From an uncultured Latescibacterota bacterium (GTDB lineage Bacteria > Latescibacterota > UBA2968): a stretch of DNA of 64,000 nt. The stretch lies in NCBI GenBank assembly GCA_951812755.1, contig OX638329.1:5030522-5094521 (forward strand), written 5' to 3'. The notes under the pieces are model-generated. The model worked only from the letters and a program-made list of their open reading frames with translations, searched no databases and had not been told where the DNA came from. Below, one piece after another: positions 36,201 to 48,200 of this stretch (the stretch's first letter is position 1; every line of letters starts with the position of its first letter). Made by a program: the position numbers and the translations under genes.

Positions 36201-39200
36201 ACGATACTGCACATCGTAATCGGTGATAGGAGGACCCGTGTTCTCTGGCGCTGTCCAAGTCAGGGTCAAGCTCATGGATGAAGCCGCTGCCACCGTTGGG
36301 GCATCCGGCCTGCCTGGCACCTCGGTCTCATCCTTCACTGTCACTGTGATCGCCTGTGTCGCTGTCATTAACCGAGCACCTGCACCACCCGTCGCTGTGA
36401 CCTCCACAACATACGTGTTGTTACCATCCACATCCCCTGCAACCTCATAGTTGGGGGCTGTCTTAAAACTCAACGCACCTGTTTCTGACACAATCGAGAA
36501 CTTATTCTGATCGTCCCCACCAGTAAGCGCGTAGCTCGTGATGCTATCATCTGCATCCACATCTTCAGCGACCACTTTTCCGACTGATGGCTCATTTTCT
36601 GCCACCTCGAAGGACGCTGCACTGCTGAAAATTGGTGCCTCATTCACATCCATCACCGTTACCTTGATCGTATCGCGTGCTGTGAGTTCCCGATCACCCA
36701 TCCCACCCGTCGCCGTGACATACACGATGTATTCATTGTTATCCGCTGCATTGACCGGGTCGGTCACGGCCACATCGGTCGGCATCTCGAAGTTCGGGGC
36801 TACCTTGAAGGTCAATACACCAGTCTGATCATCAATCTCAAACTGTCCCCCATCTGCACCCGTAGCAATACCATAACTTTCTATATCATCACCTGTATCT
36901 GCATCACTCGCACTGACCGTCACGATATCCGCTGTGCTGTTCTCATTCACACTGATTGCTGATACGCTCGTGAACACGGGGGCAACATTGGCTGATGTCA
37001 TCTTTTCAAGCGTATCTGACCAGTCACTTTCCCCTTCACCGCTCTTTGCACGCACCTGTATATCATAGCTCGTGTTCTGAGTCAAAGGCGATATGGTGTA
37101 TTCCAAAGCACCTCCATTAACACTGGTCCAGACATCAAGCTTATCTGTCCAGTTGGTATCTATCGCTTTGTGCTCACTCGTTTCACTGCTCAGGATATAG
37201 CGTACATCATAAGCCGTGATAGGAGGACCGGTGTTCGTCGGTTCACTCCAACTGATCTTCAGACTGTTCATCGTTGCTTCTGCTATCGTCGGTGCAGCAG
37301 GCTTACCTGGCGCTTCCCCATCCACATCAGTTACTGTCACCTTGATCGTATCACTTGCTGTGAGTTCCCGATCACTCGTCCCACCTGTCGCAGACACGAT
37401 CACGATGTATTCATTATTCTCCGCCGCATTGGATGGATCGGTAACCGCAACATCCTTCGCATCCTCATAGTTGGGAGCTACATTGAAGCTCAATGCACCG
37501 GTAGATGCATCAATATCAAACTGTGACCCATCTGCATCAGTAACAATACCATAGCCCGTGACACTGTCATCAGTATCGGCATCCATCGCACTCACCGTGA
37601 CGATGGCCCCTGTGCTGTTCTCATTCACACTGATTGGCGAGACAGCAGTGAAAACAGGCGCCTCATTCTCATCCACCACACTCACTGTGATCGCCTGTGT
37701 TGCCGTCATTAACCGAGCACCTGCACCACCCGTCGCTGTCACCTCCACAACATACGTGTTGTTACCATCCACATCCCCTGCAACCTCATAGTTGGGGGCT
37801 GTCTTAAAACTCAACGCACCTGTTTCTGACACAATCGAGAACTTATTCTGATCGTCCCCACCAGTAAGCGTATAACCTGTGATGCTATCCTCACTATCCA
37901 CATCTTCTGCGACCACTGTGCCGACTGAGGGCTCATTTTCTGCCACCTCGAAGGATGCTGCACTGCTAAAGACCGGTGCCTCATTCACATTTGTCACTGT
38001 CACTGTAAGTGTATCGCTCGCTGTGAGTGCCCGATCACCTGTCCCACCCGTCGCCGTGACATACACGATGTATTCATTGTTATCCGCTGCATTGGATGGA
38101 TCGGTCACGGCCACATCAGTAGGATCTTCATAGTTGGGTGCTACCTTGAAGGTCAACACACCCGTAGATGCACCAATAGAGAACTGCTCCCCATCTGCAC
38201 CCGTAGCAATACCATAACTTTCTATATCATCACCCGTATCTGCATCCATCGCACTGACCGTCACGATATCTGCCGTGCTGTTCTCATTCACAGAAATTGG
38301 CGAGATAGCTGTAAAGACCGGGGCTTGATTCACGCCTGTCTTCCCTACACGAGTATCGGACCACTCACTCATCCCTTCCGCACTCTTTGCTCTCACCTGA
38401 ACATCGTAAGAAGTATTGGGAGCCAACGAGCTAATCGTGTATTCAAGTGCACCACTCGTCCAAGCATTCTTCTGCACTGTCCATTTATCATCATCTGCCT
38501 TATCCTCGTCACTGGCACTCGTCAGAATGTGGCGCACATCATAAGCCTTAATAGGGGGTCCTGTGTTCGTCGGTTCACTCCAACTGATCTTCAGACTGTT
38601 CACCGTTGAGGCTGCTATCGTCGGGGTAGCAGGCTTACCCGGTGCTTCTCCATCCACATCCATCACGGTCACCTTGATTGTATCGCGTGCTGTGAGTTCC
38701 CGATCACCCATCCCACCTGTCGCAGACACGATCACGATGTATTCATTATTGTTGGCATCATTGTTGTTAGCCGAATTGTCAGGGTCAGTAAATGCAACAT
38801 CCTTCGCATCCTCATAGTTGGGAGCGGCACTGAAGCTCAACGCACCGGTAGATACATCAATCTCAAACTGCTCCCCATCTGCACCCGTAGCAATACCATA
38901 ACTTTCTATATCATCACTCGTATCTGCATCCATCGCACTCACCGTCACAATATCCGCTGTGATATTCTCACTCACAGTGAACGATGATGCACTCGTGATA
39001 ACTGGTGCCACATTCGCACGCGTTGTCCCTGCTACTGTATCTGACCAGTCGCTCATCCCTTCCGCACTCTTTGCACGCACTTGCATATCATAGGAAGTGT
39101 TGGGGTCCAAACCATCAATCGTGTATTCAAGCGCACCGCTCGTCCAGGCATCCGTCTCTACCGTCCAATTATCATCATCTGTCTCATCTGCACTGCTCAG

Positions 39201-42200
39201 GATATAGCGTATATCATAAGCCGTGATAGGAGGACCTGTGTTCGTCGGGGCTGTCCATTGCACCTTCAAGCTATTCAATGTTGCTTCTGCCACCGTCGGC
39301 ATAGCAGGCTTACCCGGTGCTTCCCCATCCACATCTGTCACTGTCACTGTAAGTGTATCTCTTCCTGTCAAGACACGATCACCTGTCCCACTCGTCGCAG
39401 AGATGATCACGATATATTCATTATTGTTGGCATTATTGTTGTTGGCTGAATTAGTAGCATCAGTAAAGGCAACATCGGTGGGCATCTCATAGTTGGGAGC
39501 GGCATTGAAACTCAATGCACCGGTAGATACATCAATATCAAACTGTGACCCATCTGCATCAGGAACAATACCGTAGCCCGTTACACTGTCATCAGTATCT
39601 GCATCCATCGCACTCACGGTCACAATAGCCCCTGTGCTGTTCTCATTCACAGAAATCGGCGATATGTCGGTGATGACCGGTTCCTCGTTCTCATCTTTCA
39701 CATTCACTGTGATCGCCTGTGTCGCTGTCATTAACCGAGCATCTGCTCCCCCTGTTGCTGTGACCTCCACAAGGTACGTGTTGTTACCATCCACATCCCC
39801 TGCAACCTCATAGTTGGAGGCTGTCTTAAAGCTCAAGGCACCTGTTTCTGACACAATCGAGAACTTATTCTGATCGTCCCCACCAGTAAGCGCGTAGCTC
39901 GTGATGCTGTCCTCACTATCCTCATCTTCTGCAACCACTGTGCCGACTGATGGCTTATTTTCAGCCACTTCAAAGGACCCTGCACTGCTGAAGACCGGTG
40001 CCTCATTCTCATCCGTCACTGTCACCTTGATCGTATCGCTTGCTGTCAGCACTCGTGCATCCTCTCCGCCTGTCGCCATGACAAATACGATGTACTCATT
40101 ATTCCCCGCTGCATTGGATGGATTACTAACTGCGACATCCTTGGCATCCTCAAAGTTGGGGGCTACCTTGAACGTTAGCACACCTGAAGTGGTGCCTATA
40201 TCGAACTGTGTCCCATCGGCAGCGTTGGTATCAATGGTATAACTCTCAATCTCGTCATCATCATCGGCATCTGTCGCACTCACGGTAACTATAGCGGCAA
40301 CGCTGTTCTCATCTACTGACTGCGGTGGGACAGCCACGAAGACAGGTGCCTGATTCTGCGTTGTCGTCCCCACCACAGTATCAGACCACGCACTCATCCC
40401 TTCAGCGTTCTCTGCGCGAACCTGAATATCGTAATCCGTGTTCTGGTCTAATGGACTGATCGTATATTCAAGCGCACCGCTCGTCCAGGCATCCGTCTCT
40501 ACCGTCCAATTATCATCATCTGTCTCATCTGCACTCGTCAGGATATAGCGTACATCATAAGCCGTGATAGGAGGACCTGTGTTCGTCGGTTCACTCCAAC
40601 TGATCTTCAGACTGTTCATCGTTGCTTCTGCTATCGTCGGTGCAGCAGGCTTACCCGGTGCTTCCCCATCCACATCTGTCACTGTCACTGTAAGTGTATC
40701 TCTTCCTGTCAAGACACGATCACCTGTCCCACTCGTCGCAGAGATGATCACGATATATTCATTATTGTTGGCATCATTGTTGTTGGCTGAATTAGTAGCA
40801 TCAGTAAAGGCAACATCGGTGGGCATCTCATAGTTGGGAGCTACACTGAAGCTCAATGCACCGGTAGATACATCAATATCAAACTGTGACCCATCTGCAT
40901 CAGTAACAATGCCATAGCCCGTGACACTGTCATCGGTATCGGCATCCATCGCTCTCACGGTCACAATGGCCGTGGTGATATTCTCATTCACACTGATCGG
41001 TGAGACAGCAGCGAAGACCGGCGCCTCATTCTCATCCACCACACTCACTGTGATCGCCTGTGTTGCCGTCATTAACCGAGCACCTGCTCCCCCTGTCGCT
41101 GTCACCTCCACAAGGTACGTGTTGTTACCATCCACATCCCCTGCAACCTCATAGTTGGGGGCTGTCTTAAAACTCAACGCACCTGTTTCTGACACAATCG
41201 AGAACTTATTCTGATCGTCCCCACCAGTAAGCGTATAACCTGTGATGCTATCATCTGCATCCACATCTTCAGCGACCACTGTGCCGACTGAGGGCTTATT
41301 TTCAGCCACTTCAAAGGACCCTGCACTGCTGAAGACCGGTGCCTCATTCTCATCCGTCAAGCTGATTGTCACTGCAATCGTCACACTGCCACCCTGACCA
41401 TCCTCTACTTTCACACGCACCGAATACTCATCCTTCGTCTCATAGTCATACGTAACATTGGCCTTCGTCTCAAGCTGACCACTCGTTGAAACAATGCTGA
41501 AACTCTCCTTATCTGTCCCCTCAAGACTATAGGTCAGCGTGCCCCCATCGTTGTCTGTCGCTCCCACAGGGGTCCCAATGTTCTCGTCCGCTGCGGTGTT
41601 CTCTGCAAAACTGCGCGTCGTGCTTGTCCCATCGGTGAATGTCGGTGCTTGATTCGCGTTGGTTATCCCCTCACCCGACTCAGACCACTCACTTTCCCCT
41701 TCATCGCTCTTTGCACGCACCTGCACTTCATACGTCGTATTGGTAGCCAACTGTGTCAGCATCGTGCTCTGATCCGTGCCATCATACTCTGTATCGGTGA
41801 AATTATCACCGCTGTTCTTAATGCGGTATTGTACATCGTAGTCGGTGATCGCAGGACCCGTGTTCGTCGGCTTACTCCAACTCACCTTCAGACTGTTCAA
41901 TGTGGCTTCTGCTATTGTCGGTGCAGCGGGCTTTCCAGGCGGTTCAGTCACATCCTTCACTGTTACAGTAAGTGTGTCTCTCACCGTCAGGGCATGTGCA
42001 CCTGCACCTCCTGTCGCAGACACGATCACGATATACTCATTATTCTTCTCCTCACTGTCGTAGGTCGGATTGTCAGGATCAGTAAATTCAACATCCTTGG
42101 GCTCTTCATAGTTCGGTGCGGCATTGAAGGTCAACGCACCCGTCTGTGCTACACTGGAGAACGTGATCGAGAACTGTGACCCATCAGCGCCTGCAACAAT

Positions 42201-45200
42201 GTCATACCCTGTGATGTCATCCTCATTATCTGCGTCTGTTGCACTCACCAAGACAATGATCCCTGTGCTGTTCTCGTCCACTCTAAAGGCTGATACACTC
42301 GTGAACACAGGGGCCACATTAGCCTCTGTCGTCCCGACAACCATATCTGACCAGGCACCTTCTCCTTCAGCATTCTTTGCTCGCACCTGTATATCATAGC
42401 TCGTGTTCTGAGTCAAAGGCGATATGGTGTATTCCAAAGCACCTCCATTAACACTGGTCCAGACATCAAACTTATCTGTCCAGTTGGTATCTATCGCTTT
42501 GTGCTCACTCGTTTCACTGCTCAGGATATAGCGTACATCATAAGCCGTGATAGGAGGACCGGTGTTCGTCGGTTCACTCCAACTGATCTTCAGACTGTTC
42601 ATCGTTGCTTCTGCTATCGTCGGTGCAGCAGGCTTACCTGGCGCTTCCCCATCCACATCAGTTACTGTCACCTTGATCGTATCACTTGCTATGAGTTCCC
42701 GATCACTCGTCCCACCTGTCGCAGACACGATCACGATATATTCATTATTGTTGGCATCATTGTTGTTGGCTGAATTAGTAGCATCGGTAAAGGCAACATC
42801 GGTGGGCATCTCATAGTTGGGAGCGGCACTGAAGCTCAATGCACCGGTAGATACATCAATATCAAACTGTGACCCATCTGCATCAGTAACAATACCATAG
42901 CCCGTGACACTGTCATCAGTATCTGCATCCATCGCTCTCACGGTGACGATGGCCCCTGTGCTGTTCTCACTCACACTGATTGGCGAGACAGCAGCGAAAA
43001 CAGGCGCCTCATTCTCATCCACCACACTCACGGTGATTGCCTGTGGTGCCGTCATTAACCGAGCACCTGCACCACCCGTCGCTGTCACCTCCACAACATA
43101 CGTGTTGTTACCATCCACATCCCCTGCAACCTCATAGTTGGGGGCTGTCTTAAAACTCAACGCACCTGTTTCTGACACAATCGAGAACTTATTCTGATCG
43201 TCCCCACCCGTAAGCGTATAACCTGTGATGCTATCCTCACTATCCACATCTTCTGCGACCACTGTGCCGACTGAGGGCTCATTTTCTGCCACCTCGAAGG
43301 ATGCTGCACTGCTGAAGACCGGTGCCTCATTCACATTTGTCACTGTCACTGTAAGTGTATCGCTCGCTGTGAGTGCCCGATCACCTGTCCCACCCGTCGC
43401 CGTGACATACACGATGTATTCATTATTCTCCGCTGCATTGGATGGATCGGTCACGGCCACATCAGTAGGATCTTCATAGTTGGGTGCTACCTTGAAGGTC
43501 AACACACCCGTAGATGCACCAATAGAGAACTGCTCCCCATCTGCACCCGTAGCAATACCATAACTTTCTATATCATCACTCGTATCTGCATCCATCGCAC
43601 TCACCGTCACAATATCCGCTGTGATATTCTCACTCACAGTGAACGATGATGCACTCGTGATAACTGGTGCCACATTCGCACGCGTTGTCCCTGCTACTGT
43701 ATCTGACCAGTCGCTCATCCCTTCCGCACTCTTTGCACGCACTTGCATATCATAGGAAGTGTTGGGGTCCAAACCATCAATCGTGTATTCAAGCGCACCG
43801 CTCGTCCAGGCATCCGTCTCTACCGTCCAATTATCATCATCTGTCTCATCTGCACTCGTCAGGATATAGCGTACATCATAAGCCGTGATAGGAGGACCTG
43901 TGTTCGTCGGGGCTGTCCATTGCACCTTCAAGCTATTCAATGTTGCTTCTGCCACCGTCGGCATAGCAGGCTTACCCGGTGCTTCCCCATCCACATCTGT
44001 CACTGTCACTGTAAGTGTATCTCTTCCTGTCAAGACACGATCACCTGTCCCACTCGTCGCAGAGATGATCACGATATATTCATTATTGTTGGCATTATTG
44101 TTGTTGGCTGAATTAGTAGCATCAGTAAAGGCAACATCGGTGGGCATCTCATAGTTGGGAGCGGCATTGAAACTCAATGCACCGGTAGATACATCAATAT
44201 CAAACTGTGACCCATCTGCATCAGGAACAATACCGTAGCCCGTTACACTGTCATCGGTATCTGCATCCATCGCTCTCACGGTCACAATGGCTGTGGTGAT
44301 ATTCTCATTCACACTAATCGGCGAGACAGCAGTGAAAACAGGCGCCTCATTCTCATCCACCACACTCACTGTGATCGCCTGTGTTGCCGTCATTAACCGA
44401 GCACCTGCACCACCCGTCGCTGTGACCTCCACAACATACGTGTTGTTACCATCCACATCCCCTGCAACCTCATAGTTGGGGGCTGTCTTAAAACTCAACG
44501 CACCTGTTTCTGACACAATCGAGAACTTATTCTGATCGTCCCCACCAGTAAGCGCGTAGCTCGTGATGCTATCATCTGCATCCACATCTTCAGCGACCAC
44601 TTTTCCGACTGATGGCTCATTTTCTGCCACCTCGAAGGACGCTGCACTGCTGAAAATTGGTGCCTCATTCACATCCATCACCGTTACCTTGATCGTATCG
44701 CGTGCTGTGAGTTCCCGATCACCCATCCCACCCGTCGCCGTGACATACACGATGTATTCATTGTTATCCGCTGCATTGACCGGGTCGGTCACGGCCACAT
44801 CGGTCGGCATCTCGAAGTTCGGGGCTACCTTGAAGGTCAATACACCAGTCTGATCATCAATCTCAAACTGTCCCCCATCTGCACCCGTAGCAATACCATA
44901 ACTTTCTATATCATCACCTGTATCTGCATCACTCGCACTGACCGTCACGATATCCGCTGTGCTGTTCTCATTCACACTGATTGCTGATACGCTCGTGAAC
45001 ACGGGGGCAACATTGGCTGATGTCATCTTTTCAAGCGTATCTGACCAGTCACTTTCCCCTTCACCGCTCTTTGCACGCACCTGTATATCATAGCTCGTGT
45101 TCTGAGTCAAAGGCGATATGGTGTATTCCAAAGCACCTCCATTAACACTGGTCCAGACATCAAGCTTATCTGTCCAGTTGGTATCTATCGCTTTGTGCTC

Positions 45201-48200
45201 ACTCGTTTCACTGCTCAGGATATAGCGTACATCATAAGCCGTGATAGGAGGACCGGTGTTCGTCGGTTCACTCCAACTGATCTTCAGACTGTTCATCGTT
45301 GCTTCTGCTATCGTCGGTGCAGCAGGCTTACCTGGCGCTTCCCCATCCACATCAGTTACTGTCACCTTGATCGTATCACTTGCTGTGAGTTCCCGATCAC
45401 TCGTCCCACCTGTCGCAGACACGATCACGATGTATTCATTATTGTTGGCATCATTGTTGTTGGCTGAATTAGTAGCATCGGTAAAGGCAACATCGGTGGG
45501 CATCTCATAGTTGGGAGCGGCACTGAAGCTCAATGCACCGGTAGATACATCAATATCAAACTGTGACCCATCTGCATCAGTAACAATACCATAGCCCGTG
45601 ACACTGTCATCGGTATCTGCATCCATCGCTCTCACGGTCACAATGGCTGTGGTGATATTCTCATTCACACTGATCGGTGAGACAGCAGCGAAGACCGGCG
45701 CCTCATTCTCATCCACCACACTCACTGTGATCGCCTGTGTTGCCGTCATTAACCGAGCACCTGCACCACCCGTCGCTGTCACCTCCACAACATACGTGTT
45801 GTTACCATCCACATCCCCTGCAACCTCATAGTTGGGGGCTGTCTTAAAACTCAACGCACCTGTTTCTGACACAATCGAGAACTTATTCTGATCGTCCCCA
45901 CCAGTAAGCGCGTAGCTCGTGATGCTGTCATCTGCATCCACATCTTCAGCGACCACTGTGCCGACTGAGGGCTTATTTTCAGCCACTTCAAAGGACCCTG
46001 CACTGCTGAAGACCGGTGCCTCATTCTCATCCGTCAAGCTGATCGTCACTGCAATCGTCACACTGCCACCCTGACCATCCTCTACTTTCACACGCACCGA
46101 ATACTCATCCTTCGTCTCATAGTCATACGTAACATTGGCCTTCGTCTCAAGCTGACCACTCGTTGAAACAATGCTGAAACTCTCCTTATCTGTCCCCTCA
46201 AGACTATAGGTCAGCGTGCCCCCATCGTTGTCTGTCGCTCCCACAGGGGTCCCAATGTTCTCGTCCGCTGCGGTGTTCTCTGCAAAACTGCGCGTCGTGC
46301 TTGTCCCATCGGTGAATGTCGGTGCTTGATTCGCGTTGGTTATCCCCTCACCCGACTCAGACCACTCACTTTCCCCTTCATCGCTCTTTGCACGCACCTG
46401 CACTTCATACGTCGTATTGGTAGCCAACTGTGTCAGCGTCGTGCTCTGATCCGTGCCATCATACTCTGCATCGGTGAAATTATCACCGCTGTTCTTAATG
46501 CGGTATTGTACATCGTAGTCGGTGATCGCAGGACCCGTGTTCGTCGGCTTACTCCAACTCACCTTCAGACTGTTCAATGTGGCTTCTGCTATCGTCGGTG
46601 CAGCGGGCACACCTGGTGCTTCCCCATCCACATCCGTCACTGTCACCTTGATCGTATCGCGTGCTGTTAGTGCCCGATCACTCGTCCCACCTGTCGCAGA
46701 CACGATCACGATGTATTCATTATTGTTGGCATCATTGTTGTTGGCTGAATTAGCGGCATCGGTAAAAGCAACATCGGTGGGCATCTCATAGTTCGGGGCG
46801 GCATTGAAACTCAATACCCCAGTCTGATCATCTATCAAGAACTGTGCCTCGTCAGCACCTGGAACAATACCGTAGTCAGTGACACTGTCCTTATTATCTG
46901 CATCTTCGGCGACCACCTTGCCGACACTTGTGCTATTTTCCCGGACATCAAACGTCGCGCTACTGATGAAACGCGGCGACTGATTGACCGGTTCTACCGC
47001 GATGGAGAATAGTAGTTCGATCGTGTTTTCGTCCCCATCTGTCGCTCTCCATTTATATTCCGTTGTCTCTATTGCAACCGTCGGCGTACCGCTAATCGTA
47101 CGCGTCTCGCCATCCAGCACCAGACCGTCAGGCAGTGCCGGCGTGAGCGTATAGCCAATTATACCCGTCCCGCCCGTCGCTTCGGGCAGTTGGATATCGT
47201 CAATCTCTCTCCCGGCCGTATAAGTCTGAGCAGGCACTGTCGCACCACCAAAGCTCAGTTTCACATCCGCCTTGTTCACCGTCACTGCTATGGTCTGCTC
47301 CGCAGTCTGATTCGAACCCGCAGCATCTCGCGCAGTCACAGTAACCGTCGCTGTGCCCTCAGCCACAGGCGTGAGCGTCACTACAGAATCCGACACATCC
47401 ACCTTTGCAATGGCTTCATCACTCGACACGACCTCATAGGTCAAAACATCGTTATCAGGATCAGAGAACTTGCCCGATACATCAACTCTCACGCCTTCAT
47501 CACCCACCCTCAACGTCTGTGCTTCAAACCTTCCCACCGCCACTGGCGTGCGGTTGGTTCTCACACCAACCCCAAAGAGTGAGAACATATCGGTATAACC
47601 GCAGACCACATCGTTATCTACGCGCTGCCTCTCGAGTAATTCCCAGGCACTCGCCCCCTCATCGTAGTGAACAACCATAGGACCAGAAATATCTCCAGGC
47701 ACAGGCAAACAGATCTCCACAGACGCTTGCAACGCATCACCGATATTAACGTCTCGGCTATTGACTCGAACCATCAACTCTATATCAAAAAGCGATGAAC
47801 TACCGGGAATGGTAAATCCTGCTTGAGGAGGAACATCCGCTGCATCGGAAACCGCAACCACGACGCCTTCTGCGAAGACCCCCTCAACCTCCTCCTGCGG
47901 GATAGTAGCAGGAAGATCCGCTTGCGTGACGACGATTTTACCCCCTTCACCAGTGACAGGGGACAGATCAATAATCGCATAGCCATCCTGAAACTGCACA
48001 AGCTTCGGTTCCTCTTTGGGTGGCGTATAGACTGGTATGCCCGAAACAGGCTCAGACCATTCGCTTGCACCATCAGAATTATAGGCGCGAACTCGAACCT
48101 GATATAATTGACCATTTTCCAGGAAGCTGTTTTGATACCGAGGCACATCTATTTTATGATAGTAAACAGACGTATTCGTACGACCATAGATCGTCTTGCG

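Noticed and set aside
36400-46800. Possible CRISPR array because of many repeated units
   Set aside because: Repeats are hundreds of bases long, directly adjacent, in frame, and encode cadherin/FN3 domains; there are no short repeats with unique spacers and no cas genes.
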